NCBI GenBank assembly: GCA_015183035.1
Contig: JACZZP010000011.1
Location: forward strand, 1 to 64,000
DNA from: Meloidogyne chitwoodi
Taxonomy: Eukaryota; Nematoda; Chromadorea; Rhabditida; Meloidogynidae
Reading direction: 5' to 3'
Length of the DNA: 64,000 nucleotides
The notes under the pieces were generated by a model. That model searched no databases. It was not told the origin of the DNA and saw only the letters and a list, made by a program, of their open reading frames with translations. A program made the translations under genes and the position numbers. Below are positions 1-10,045 of this stretch, one piece after another. The stretch's first letter is position 1; every line of letters begins with the position of its first letter.

Positions 1-1255
1 AAGCTCTTTCGAATGATATATGAATCATATAGAAATATTTTGTCGATAATAAGTTAGCCGCGGTTGAACCTCCCAAATTATTTTTTCGGAACAAGTCTGA
101 AATTTTCGGAACAAGTCTCATAACTTACTGAATTTTCTTCAAAAAATATTCATTCCAGCTTCAATATATTCAGAATTAAATCCTCTTTCGAATGATATAT
201 GACTCATACGAAACTTACCTACAGATTTTTTTTACAAAAATTCAAAATAGTCATTCTCCCCCAAAAAATTTCTATGTTCAGCAACTTGCAACTTTTGACT
301 GTTCTGTTAAAGGTTGATAATTTTTGCTTAAGAATGAAGAATATAGAATGAGAATCATAATAAAAGAAAAAAATTTGAAGAAATACCAAAGAAATAAAAA
401 GTTAATAAATTTGTTCCCCCCATCTCCCTTTTTACACCCAGCCAAAACCCAAGCTCTCCAAAGTGGAAGTGGCTTGTCTCTTCTACACCTATTGAAGCTC
501 TAATGCTTGGATGTGACCGTATCTGGTCTCTTCTGTACCTTTTGAAGCTTAAAGGTTTGGAGTTTAATTTTTTATACACCCAATGAAACTTAAAGGTAGA
601 AAAGGGTGTTCCTTTACTCCTTCTATTTTCAAAAAAAATTTTCTCAAAAACTAGTCGATGGATTTTTGAATTTTATAGCTCATTCGATTCAGCTCTTTAA
701 GCTCTTTCAAATGATACTAAATTCAGCAAATTTCCAACGATGGAACTTTTTTTATAAAAGTTCAAAAATATTCCTTCCCCAAAATTTTTCTATACTTTCA
801 AAAAAATTTTTCTCAAAAACTAGTCATTAGATTTTTGAATTTCATAGCTCATTCGATACAGCTCTTTAAGCTCTTTCGAATGATACCAAATTCAATATAA
901 TTCTATAGAGGGACTTAGAGTCCCATCAATTTAAAAAATTTATTCTCCCCCAAAAAAATTTCTATGTTCATGGACTTGGTTCTCAAAAACTAGTCATTAG
1001 ATTTTTAAAAAAAATAGCTCATTCGATTCAGCTTTCAAAGCTCTTTCGAATGATAGCAAATTCAAAATAATTCTATAGAGGGAAAAAAAATTTCTTCAAT
1101 TTAAATTATTCCTTCACCCCCAAAAAATTCAAATGTTCATGGACCTGTTTCTCAAAAACTAGTCATTAGATTTTTGAATTTCATAGCTCATTCGATACAG
1201 CTTTTCAAGCTCTTTTGAATGATACCAAATTCAATAAAGTTTCTCAGAGGGATTT
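1..1255. repeat. Degenerate tandem repeat, about 165-bp unit
   Basis: The phrase AGCTCTTT(C/A)GAATGAT recurs near positions 4, 182, 699, 862, 1032 and 1199. From about 600 onward the units are regularly spaced (163-167 bp) and share a second word, TCTCAAAAACTAGTCATTAG, followed by TTTTTGAATTTCATAGCTCATTCGAT. The left part (1-350) holds diverged copies. No coding signal is seen. The same AGCTCTTTCGAATGA word appears inside the intronic elements near 5.2, 24.2 and 34.4 kb, so this tract may descend from the same mobile family. The region 1255-1740 holds two TAAAACACT...GGTCCAAGTTTG motifs also found in those elements, and otherwise nothing I can identify. Confidence 0.7.
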
Positions 1256-1744
1256 AGTATATGCCGAAACCCTATTGATTGAATTTGCCAATTGGTTAAA
1301 TCCCTTAAATGGTAAAGTAATAAAACACTCCCAATAGGGCCAAGTTTGCACAAAACCAACTGGCCATGGGCTCTAAAATGGAGAAGTAATAAAACACTTT
1401 CTGTAGGTCCAAGTTTGAATGGGGCAAATTGTTTCAAGAATTTGACCGAATTGGCGATTGGACAAATTGGTTAATGCGATCTATAGGGTTTCGATCCATA
1501 GGGGTGGACCCAGAAAACAATTTTTCTTTTCTGTAAAGATAAACAGCAAAAATCAATATTTTTAAATAATAATGTAAACAACAATTTTTGAAAAATATTT
1601 GAGACCAATTTAAAACATCAACGCGAAAAATATACATAACATATAAATCTCAAAACGGTATAAGAGTAAAAATGGCCAAAATGACAAAACCAACGTATTC
1701 ACGAAAGTGTTTTAAATAGAATTATAGAGACATGCAAAAAAATC

Positions 1745-2494
1745 CTATAAGCAATCTTGTTTGTTTGAAACTCCTAGACGTTTTCTGTGTTCCTCATCAA
1801 TAAATCCCTTTGTTTCTTCTGATACTGCTTTTGTAACCGATAAATGCTTAAAATGATCTAGACTCCCAAATAATAAATATGCAGCTTGACTATCCAAAAT
1901 TTCGCATCCAGTAGTTGAAATCAAAAGAAACTCTTTTGGCCTATAATAAAATAAACTCTATTATTTAAATTTACTATTCAACACAATTAGAATTAAGTTA
2001 TTTTCAATTCTTACTTCTAATCGCTGATAATAACTAATAATTCCATGCAATTAATAAAATACCTAAAAGTCCAACATATCTTAGAATAATATCCCACTCC
2101 AGTTGAGTTACTGTTTGTCAAATCCTTGAGATCACCCAAACGCGCGAATTTATTTTGGCGAGAGCCGTATTTCGAGAAATGGCCGATCCTGTATATCGTT
2201 TGCGACTCTTTGTCAACTGATATTACACCAACAACTCTAGTTAATTCCCTAAAAACTAGTTATTCAGATAACAATTTAACACAACCTTTTAACCAAAAAA
2301 TTCACAATTGTCGCTAGAAGAGTTAATTTTATTTGTGGTGTGAGTAAAAGTAGATCACATAATCCGGTAGCTAATAGTTGTTGACAAATAGAGTAAAATA
2401 AAAAAATGTAAGAACCATAAAACATTAAGGAATTCATACGGAGAATTATAAAAAATCTACAATTGAAAATAAAATTAAACAAACTGGCTAACAA
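1745..2494 (-). CDS. tmem186: TMEM186-like mitochondrial membrane protein
   Basis: Read on the minus strand, the likely exons are 2494-2361 (first membrane segment, FYGSYIFLFYSICQQL), about 2253-2000 (RVVGVISVDKE, then IYRIGHFSKYGSRQNKF) and 1940-1745 (LLISTTGCEILDSQAAYLLF). The order of a hydrophobic segment, then a beta-rich stretch with an F-x-K-x-G-x-R-x-x motif, then a short ISTxxGEILD-like tail ending in a FG motif matches the TMEM186 family. That family consists of inner mitochondrial membrane assembly factors for respiratory complex I. The start codon is uncertain: the ATG at 2494 gives only a short N-terminus, and a further upstream exon would overlap the neighbouring Rrp6 fragment. 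The assignment rests on motif resemblance only. A related small mitochondrial TMEM family is the main alternative. Confidence 0.5.
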
Positions 2495-2570
2495 TTATTT
2501 TACAAAACAAACCTAAGAAGACCTTTATGTCTATAGACAGGAACCCTGAATTATTTTCTTGATTAAAAAG

Positions 2571-2944
2571 TCAGTTAACAAGCTCAACCAACCAAGAATT
2601 TTCACGTTCAGCCTTCTCCCTAAACTTTAATTCCTCTTCAGACCATTCCTTATTGATATGAGTACATAGGTTGTCCTAAAATTTAAAATACATTATCAGT
2701 TCTCTTGAACAACTTACTAATTTTCTGAGAGTTGGACCACACATCATTTGAAACTGACCGCCACTCAACATCGCATCCCTTTAAAGAATTGAAAACTTAT
2801 TAAAAATAGAAAGAGGTAAAAAAAGAACTTTTAAATTACTTACACTCGCAACAATTTGTTGATCCTTTCTTTTCCATTGTATTTTGGTGAAACTTGCTTA
2901 AGCTGTTGAACTAAATTTTTTGACGATGACAATAAACTATACAT
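2571..2944 (-). pseudogene. Truncated N-terminal copy of Rrp6/EXOSC10 (PMC2NT)
   Basis: This is a partial duplicate of the adjacent gene at 3250-4499. It begins with an ATG at 2944 and encodes KNLVQQLKQVSPKYNGKERI, then after an intron at the same place as in the neighbour it encodes GDAMLSGGQFQMMCGP, then DNLCTHINKEW. It stops at 2571 soon after a charged stretch. Only the PMC2NT region, which binds Rrp47/C1D in the exosome cofactor Rrp6, is present. There is no exonuclease domain. The shared intron positions show DNA-level tandem duplication rather than retrocopying. It could still be expressed as a short PMC2NT-only protein, but a truncated relic is the simpler reading. Confidence 0.75.
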
Positions 2945-3249
2945 TGAACAATTTTCTAATAGGATAAAAATACTATGATGGTTACATTAGAAAGTATAAA
3001 AACATTATAATTAATTAAAAAGATAGTAATTAAATATAGATGTTTAAAAACCAAACAGAAAAGATATTAAAACATGTTTTGTGGATATTTTTATTAAAAA
3101 GTTAAAGATTAGAATAAATATATACAAAATCAAATTATAATTTTTTCAAATATATGTATTATAATATCACAACAAATGAGAAAACATAATCTACTCGAAT
3201 ATTGTAAATGAAAAGAAGCTAAAAAATGTTATAAAATTATATGTAAATG

Positions 3250-4499
3250 TTAAAAATGCCTAGAATTTCTCGTCAAATACCCCCAACAACTGATCAAGTA
3301 ATGCGTATCTAATCTAGCATATTCAAGCATACTCATACTCAAAGGACTATAAAAATTTTAAAATATTTATAAAAATAATTACCTTCTGTTAGAAATTAAA
3401 ACAATTCTAACAAATAGGCATTTTTATTTCAAAATTCATTTTTTGATCACGAAAAATTTTAAAAACTAACCGCCTCATCCAATCCGCTGTTTGATACTTT
3501 TTTTCTAGTTTAATACCACATGAAACATAAACTAGTTGCTGCAAATTATATCTGGTCGAGCTGGTATCAAAATAGTTGTTAATAGCAATGTCAAACACCA
3601 CCCTCAGCCATTTAGCATCATCATGTCCGTGAACAATCTAAATAGTTAATTGAGAACGAATTAAATTTATTCTCCATTATAAACAATGTTTATAAGAAAA
3701 AGGATATTATCAATTAATACATATTAATAGTAGTAATTAGAAATTTTCTTTACTAACTTTAATTATTTGCCGATCTTCAAAAGCTGCCTTAAGATAAAAT
3801 GTGACTGCACTCTTCATTCCATATGCTAATGTATCGATTACAAAGTCCTCATTTTGTGTAGAAATCTGCAATAGACAGACCTTGCTAGTTCGGCCATGGC
3901 GAAAAGGCACAGTCCTCTCCAGATCAAAAGCAAATACTCCAACACTTTTTAATATCTTTCCTAAAGTGACAACAGCTGATGGGCATTCAATAAAATGGAA
4001 TGGAGTTCTGTTCAAAGAAATTCCAACAGGAAGCGGATCCTAAAACAAGGATAAAATCAGTCTATACATATAAAACTCACTAGCACTTGAGTATGCAGTA
4101 AATTCGGTGAAAATAACTTTTTTTTCGTTTTTCGTTTACGCGGACCAAAAACCTCACGTTCATAAATTCCTTGCCTTTCTTCTGCGGCTTTTCTCAATTC
4201 ACAATCGATATGAGTACATAAATTATCCTGCAATTTAAAATAAGTTACCCAAGTTCTCCTTCACGAAATACAATTTTTCCGACTATTGGACCACACATCA
4301 TTTGAAACTGACCACCACTCAACATCGCATCCCCAACATGAGGTGAAAACTTGTTTAACCTACAAAAAAAGGTATTCAAAAGGAAATAAACTACTTACAC
4401 TCTCAGTACTCTGTTTATCCTTTCTTTTCCAACGTATTTTGGTGGAACTTGTTTAAGTCGATGCACCAAATTCTCTGACAATGAAAACAAACTATCCAT
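3250..4499 (-). CDS. Rrp6/EXOSC10-like exosome 3'-5' exonuclease, lacking the HRDC region
   Basis: Exons on the minus strand encode an N-terminal PMC2NT domain (LVHRLKQVPPKYVGKERI, GDAMLSGGQFQMMCGP). A DEDD-Y exonuclease domain follows. Motif I is FAFDLE, motif II is VHG-D-D-KWL followed by NNYFDT, the YQTADW block is present, and motif III is YARLDTHY. All four acidic residues and the Tyr of the DEDD-Y family are visible. The family processes rRNA and snoRNA and degrades nuclear RNA. The reading frame stops about 14 residues after motif III, so the HRDC domain and basic tail of the usual 700-900-residue protein are absent. The product would be roughly 350 residues. The ATG at 4499 fits the family start. 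It may be a truncated paralogue of an intact gene elsewhere. Confidence 0.85.
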
Positions 4500-4661
4500 T
4501 ACACAATTTCTAATAAAATACAAATACTAAAATAGTTAAACTAAAAAAGTATAGAAATATTCTATTCAATCAAAAAGGCTAAAACGACAATAATAATCTT
4601 TATAAGTTTAATAGTTTGAAAACTTTTTTTTTATTCTATCTCATAACATTTATCAGAGCAT

Positions 4662-5837
4662 CTAAATATCGTCAACATTTGAAAGCGTCACTTTCCCACT
4701 TTCCTCTTGCTTAAATGGAGGAGTCCCCAAATATGGACAAGTAGAACACCTGAATGCATCACCCAAATAGCACTGAATTTATTATAAAGTTAGTGAATTT
4801 ATTATTTAAAAGTATACGTTTCCACAAGAAGATTTGAGTGGCATCACTTCAGCCTTTTCATCTTCAGTATCCTCAAGTTCAGCCAACCCACACGTACAAT
4901 TCTTACAAGCTCGCTTTTTCTTTTTCTCATTGCCATCGACATCAGGCTCGCAAGCTTAATGTTCGATCCGATTAGAGAAAAAATAAAGAATAAAAACCTT
5001 TTGGCTCTACTTCACTTTATGAGTCCCATCGAACATTAAGAGTCCAATCGAACATTAGGAGTCCAATGAAAGTTTATGAGTCCAATCTAAACTTTATGAG
5101 TCCTATCAAAATTTATGAGTCCAAACAAAAGTTTATGAGTCCAATAAAAATTTATGATTTTTCGTCAATCAGGGAGAAGTGGGGAGGCCATTTTATAATT
5201 CCAACACTTTTAAATATTAACAAATTATATGCCATTCGAAAGATCTCTTCGGGCTTAGTAGAATGAGACCAAAATAGTTTATGTTGGACAAATTTGAACA
5301 AAGTTATACTAATTGAAACTTAGTTAATAAAACTTTTTGAGCAGCCTCGGTAATCACATAAAATGGACTTACTCCCCCCTATTATTTTTCAATTTTCAAG
5401 GACCTATATCCTGGCTCATAGTTATTTTTGCGAGTCGAATCTAGTATAATTCTACTTAGTTCGACGAGACGAATAGAATAGTTTGTATTTGATTTCGCAA
5501 AAATAAATTTTTCAAAAAATAAGGTACCTGACAAAAAATCATAGTTAAATAATTTCATTGGACTCATAAATTTTGATAGGACTCATAAAGTTTAGATTGG
5601 ACTCATAAATTTTTATTGGACTCATAAACTTTCATTGGACTCCTAATGTTCAATTGGACTCTTAATGTTCGATGGGACTCATAAAGTGAAGTAGAGCCAA
5701 CCTTTTTGTTCTGGTCTTTCCAGGTCTTTCGGTTCCAACAAAGCATCCTCATCGATTAGATCATCATCGCCAGCAGAATTTTTCTCTAAAATTCGCTCTG
5801 AAGCAGATTCTCGAGTAGGTTTAGCAGTTGAGGACAT
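4662..5837 (-). CDS. ciapin1: Anamorsin (CIAPIN1/Dre2), C-terminal Fe-S domain only
   Basis: Three exons encode about 127 residues. The first (5837-5702) carries the conserved DLIDEDALL linker. The second starts at 4954 and carries a CEPDV...[12 protein letters not shown] block, which is Fe-S motif A (C-x15-C-x2-C-x-C). The third carries [16 protein letters not shown], and across the exon 2/3 junction the CX2C-X7-CX2C motif B is intact. The protein takes electrons from the Ndor1/Tah18 flavoprotein for cytosolic Fe-S cluster assembly. The methyltransferase-like N-terminal domain of typical homologues (about 240-310 residues) is not seen between 5838 and 6375, so either this is a short form or upstream exons are missing. 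Intron 1 (4955-5701) is almost entirely an inverted-repeat element. Confidence 0.9.
5003..5698. mobile_element. Non-autonomous hAT-like inverted-repeat element in the CIAPIN1 intron
   Basis: Terminal inverted repeats of about 120 bp begin GGCTCTACTTCACTTTATGA on the left and end with the complement on the right. Each arm is built of direct repeats of the word GAGTCC(A/T)AT followed by C/T-rich variants. The flanking 8 bp AACCTTTT occurs at 4995-5002 and again at 5699-5706, a perfect target-site duplication of hAT length. No transposase open reading frame is present. The core (about 5220-5300) contains GCCATTCGAAAGATCTCTTC and AATGAGACCAAAATAG, shared with the elements at 24 and 34 kb. The right duplication spans the splice donor of CIAPIN1 exon 1. 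Confidence 0.85.
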
Positions 5838-6375
5838 TTCAAAATTTTATAATTCTTAATTGAACAAAGAAAAGAATAAAGGAAAATCATAAAAAATAGT
5901 AATATAATGTTTAAAAACTAGGTTGAAAAATGTAAAAAGTTTTGTAACGGATATTTTTATTTACAAGGTAAAGAAATTGGATAAATGTATACAAAAACAA
6001 ATAGCACAAGATGAAAGAAAGGAGGTTGTTTAAAATTAAATTACAATTAGAGAAGATACTGTTAATAAATACAAAGGATCGGCACAATAGTTAATGATGC
6101 AATCTAATCTATTACATGAAATTCCTGAGATCGCGCGACCCTTTGTATGTAGAAAAAACAAACCAATTATCCAGGACTTTACTTTTTACCCCTAAATTTT
6201 AAAAACTCAATTTTCATTCAACTTAATTTTACATCTTTTATAATAGACAATAGTTAAGCAACAATTCCATGAAGAGCTTAAAAATGTGCAAATTATTAAA
6301 ATAAAATATTTAAATTTTTAATTCAATTACATTTCGAAACTCAAATCCGAATAAGTTATTTAAATTTAAAAAAAT

Positions 6376-7776
6376 CTAACCATCAACAAGCGGCCTATTA
6401 ATACTCTTTTCGCCTTTATTTTTCGTAATTTTGGTTTCTGTGGCTTTATCGTCCAAATTCTCAGCACCTTTTGCATTATTATATTCTTTTTCTGCTAAAG
6501 CATCTTCAAAAACTTCTTGTTGTTTGTCAAGATGGGCTGCTGCATGCAAAAGCTCTTTGTGATTTGATAATTTCTCACGTTTTTCTTCCTGTTCAGCCAA
6601 ATGAACTCGTCCACCAGGTCTGCGTTTTGGTGAAAAATCTCCACTTTGCTTTTCATTCGCCGTATCTTCTTTTGCATCAATGTCAGCAGGAGCCATAATT
6701 TGTTCGCGAGGTAATCCTGAAACAATTAAAGCTATTAAAAATCTCAATTTTTCAATATCAGAATTTTGTAGAACTGGTAAATAAAAATAATATTCGGACC
6801 TTTTTTATCAGCTTTTAAAGTGATGTTTCTAGGCAATTTGCCCGTCTCCATAATTTCATTAGCATTACCCTCTTGGTTTGAATCTGCTATTAATGGCTTT
6901 CCATAAGGCAAAATTTCAGCAGAACCTTTCAATGCCAATTGATTTCGCAATCTAAATTTTTAAAATTTAAAAAAATCGAAGAAAATCCTACTGTTCAACT
7001 GTTTTTGTCAGATTTTCTATTATAGAAGCTTGATCGCGGTTTTCAGACTCACGTGTTTTCTTAATTTTAAAGTAATACAAATTTTTTATTTATGGTTCTT
7101 AAAAGATATATACATTAAACAAAATCCTCACCAGTACAGAATTGACTGTTTCAAATTTGCTCCGCAATTTCCTTAGATCATTTTCGCAATCTATTTTATT
7201 CGTCTCAACTCGCCCCAACGAAGTGTTTTTATCATACAAATCCTTTTTACATACTAAAAATAAGTACAATAAATTTTTAAAATTAGGGCATAAAGTTTTT
7301 ATTCTTATAAAACTTAAAATAAATTTTAATCTAATCTTATATTTTGGCAAGTTAGGATGAGCATTCTACTTTTCAAAATTGAAATACCTTGAAGTTTGGC
7401 GTCCAAATCAACTTTACTTGTCTTACACTCTGATTCAGCTTTTGTTAGCTCTTCAACTTTAATATTTGCATCTAAATAAATGATTGTATAGATTTGAATG
7501 AAAAATTCCTTAAAAAACTAACCAAGTAATTCATTTTTGAGGTTCAACTGCTTTGAATTCAAACTTTCAAAATCTGTCCGAAAAGATTGTAATTCACTAC
7601 TTGCGCTAAAGTATAAATAAACAAGTGAAAAAACAAAAGCAATAGACAGAAGCAGAAAGAATGCTGAGGAGCTCTTTGAACAATATGTAAGATTCCCATT
7701 TCTGAAGAATATAATTGCAGTTTAAAAATTAAAAATACCTTCCAAGTCGACGATAACTTTGCGAGGATTCAGCCAT
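6376..7776 (-). CDS. Type II membrane coiled-coil protein, GOLM1/GOLM2-like
   Basis: The ATG at 7776 begins MAESSQRYRRLGR. The next exon, spliced to it, contains one hydrophobic segment (SSSAFFLLLSIAFVFSLVYL) and is followed by a long heptad-like coiled coil rich in Glu, Lys, Leu and Asn (for example LDAKLQ, DCENDLRKLRSKFE). A charged disordered tail rich in Glu/Lys/Asp ends at 6376. A short cytoplasmic N-terminus, a signal anchor, a lumenal coiled coil and an acidic tail is the architecture of the Golgi proteins GOLM1/GP73 and GOLM2/CASC4. The sequence identity I can judge by eye is weak, so the family name is an inference and the domain layout is what is actually seen. There are about seven exons with 40-80 bp introns. 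Confidence 0.55.
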
Positions 7777-8567
7777 TGAAAAATACTGAATATATTTAGA
7801 TTTCACTAATTAGAAATTATAAATACTATAATTATTTTATTAAAATATTCATAAGATTTTGCCAAAAATAAAAAAGTGTCTGATAAACTCGAGCGAACTA
7901 AGAGTGTCAAAACATTTCGTCGACAGAAATTGCACGACATTTCGTCCCAACGGCAAAAAATCGTGGGCTCGGGTAAACGAAATGTATTTTTTTGCCGTAG
8001 AGGCGAAATGTCGTGTTAGACGAAATATTCATGTCCCTAGAGTGGTGAAGGACGTTTCAGAGTCGGCAGATTTAAAGTAGCTCGTATAACTTTTTTCACT
8101 TAAAACTTTTTAAATAATTTTATGTCATTCGAAAGAGCTCAAAAAGTAGTCTTTTCACTAATTTGACCGATCATACAGTTGAATTTTAAAAAAGTTATGC
8201 CAGAAAAACGCGAAAATCACGATTTTCCACTTTTATCGCGATATAACTTTTTGTTGAATGATCCGATTGGATCGGTCCAATTAGATAAATTTATCAACTT
8301 ATAGGATGCTTTCGATTAATAAAAGAACTATTCAGATCGGTTAAGAAATAAAAAAAAGTTATGACCAAAAACAACCGGCTACTCTGAATCGTCCCCTACC
8401 CTACATATGTGTTAGCTGTAATATTTGGTGTATTAGGTAATGGGACATAACATATTTAGCAGGCTTTCATTAACTATTTAGATTTTTTATGTAACAAATT
8501 TTGTTTCTTTTTTATACAGCCATATTATACCATGTACATAATAATAAAATATTATAATTATTTAGTG
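7777..8567. other. Intergenic region with a probable inverted-repeat element
   Basis: No convincing gene lies here; the short plus-strand frame at 7859-8080 has no family resemblance. From about 8038 (TAGAGTGGTGAAGGACG, then TTCAGAGTCGGC) to about 8403 (GCCGG/CTACTCTGAATCGTCC, then CCTACCCTA) the ends are imperfect inverted repeats, which suggests a degraded short element of about 365 bp. Its interior holds CATTCGAAAGAGCTC and TTGAATGATCCGATTGGATC, again the family word seen elsewhere in the window. A palindromic GACGAAAT / ATTTCGTC pattern lies at 7910-8030. Confidence 0.4.
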
Positions 8568-9753
8568 TTATTTTCTCTTCTTTCCAAAATTTCCAAATGC
8601 TCCATAATTTCCTATAATTCCACTCCCAAGTCCGCCCGTAGACATACTGCAAAGCCCACAACTCATCATGCAAACCTCAGCAATCGACTGATAAAATTTT
8701 AAATTTTTTTGAGTGAGTGTAATTTTAAAATACTTCAAAAAAGCAGAACACAACAAAATAGCGACAAGATGGGTCAAAGTCGCTACAACCTATATATATA
8801 GTAAGTTTGTTTATTAAATATGTAATTTATTGCACAGACCAAGTGGAATACCAATTCCTCCAAAGCCATTCATTCCTCCCATACCGTTCATACCTCCAAT
8901 TCCGTTCATTCCTCCAAAGCCATTCATTCCTCCCATACCGTTCATACCTCCAATTCCGTTCATTCCTCCAAAGCCATTTATTCCTCCCATACCGTTCATA
9001 CCTCCAAAGCCACCCATTCCTATAGTTCCTCCTTGCTGGCCAGCGATTTTGTCTATATTTTGGATAGGCTGACCTGTTTAACTTTAAACTTTTATTCTTG
9101 ATATTATAAAGACACTAACAACAAACACCAGAAACACATGTCTCAGAAGGATTCCAACAGAAGTTGAGTTTAGGACACGCTTGAGATTTATAAAGCATTG
9201 TTATTTTATCAGTTTTTTGATTTTCAAATCTACCTCCATTTGGTGTAGTATAGACCGGACATGGCATTGCTTAAAATAAAGGACATTAACTTTTATAATA
9301 TAATTCAAAATTAATCACCTGGATTAATGGGAACGGTATTCTTTGAAGGTTGACCTTAAATTAATTTAAATAAAATTCATTCTGCAAATTTTGTCAAACA
9401 CTTACAACAGAGCCCGTTTAGACATACTTCTCTTTGATCAGCACAAAACCTTTTTACGATGCCATTGCAACCTTTTAATTTATAAATATTCTTAGAAAAG
9501 TGAATTTTATTTAAATTTTTTTACTCATAATTTTTAAAAATACATATTTATATTTCCTACTTCCATCTTGCTCCCATCCTACTGGACATTGGTTCTGATA
9601 TAGAGGTGGAAATTGAGCATAAGTAAAAAACCATCTTAAAAGGAATGAAAGAAGAAACAAGTAAAAATCTGGGAATATTGCTAGTACTAACAAAATACGG
9701 CAGCAAAAATTCAAGAAAATTATATTTATAAAGTATTTGGATGATATCAACAT
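8568..9753 (-). CDS. Cys-rich secreted protein with Gly/Met/Asn repeats (unknown function)
   Basis: Small exons run from a hydrophobic N-terminus (ATG at 9753; LLVLAIFPDFYLFLLSFLL) through Cys modules (QNQCPVGWEQDG; CNGIVKRFCADQREVCLNGLC; SQACPKLNFC with SETCVSGVCC). These modules are spaced like nematode Cys-rich/EB-type modules. A repeat block of GGMNG units follows, then a tail, AEVCMMSCGLCSM, that ends in FGNFGKKRK at 8568. The exact start is unsure because the first 30 residues are unusually hydrophobic. The pattern of signal peptide, paired Cys motifs and low-complexity tail is common among nematode surface or gland-secreted proteins. I do not recognise the family, and a role as a secreted effector or matrix component is only a possibility. 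Confidence 0.65.
8866..9016 (-). repeat. In-frame 54-bp coding minisatellite (18-residue Gly/Met/Asn repeat)
   Basis: Units at 8866-8919, 8920-8973 and a partial unit at 8974-9016 are nearly identical at DNA level. Each encodes FGGMNGIGGMNGMGGMNG in the minus-strand gene at 8568-9753. Within each unit a 18-bp sub-repeat encodes (F/I/M)GGMNG. The near identity between 54-bp units shows recent unit-level duplication. Confidence 0.9.
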
Positions 9754-10045
9754 TTAATAAAAAGAAAAATAAATTTCTATATTTTAAATAAATAACAAAT
9801 TATTAAATTAAGAATTGATTTATTTGAAAAAATTATTTCAAAAAAAGATGAGAAAATGGAAATAATTTCAAAAATTGAATGTTTGAACAAATGGATACTG
9901 GTTTAAATAATTTTAAAAGAATAAAACTTTGAGTATTTTGATTGTTGTGAAAATATTACCATTCATATCTCTGGGAAAACTTATATTCTTCTAAATAAGA
10001 ATAAATGCAAAAATTTAAAAATTAACAAATCTTTCTTTACTCGGT

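Noticed and set aside
1231..1437. Minus-strand frame of 68 codons near the tandem repeat
   Set aside because: It is built from the repeated TAAAACACT...CCAAGTTTG words of the dispersed elements, with no family resemblance.
7859..8080. Plus-strand frame of 73 codons as a gene
   Set aside because: It has no family resemblance and overlaps repetitive, palindromic GACGAAAT sequence next to an inverted-repeat element.
8807..9072. Plus-strand Pro/Ile and Ser/Phe repeat frames over the minisatellite
   Set aside because: They are shadows of the minus-strand Gly/Met repeat; the minus strand has Cys modules, splice sites and a signal-like start.
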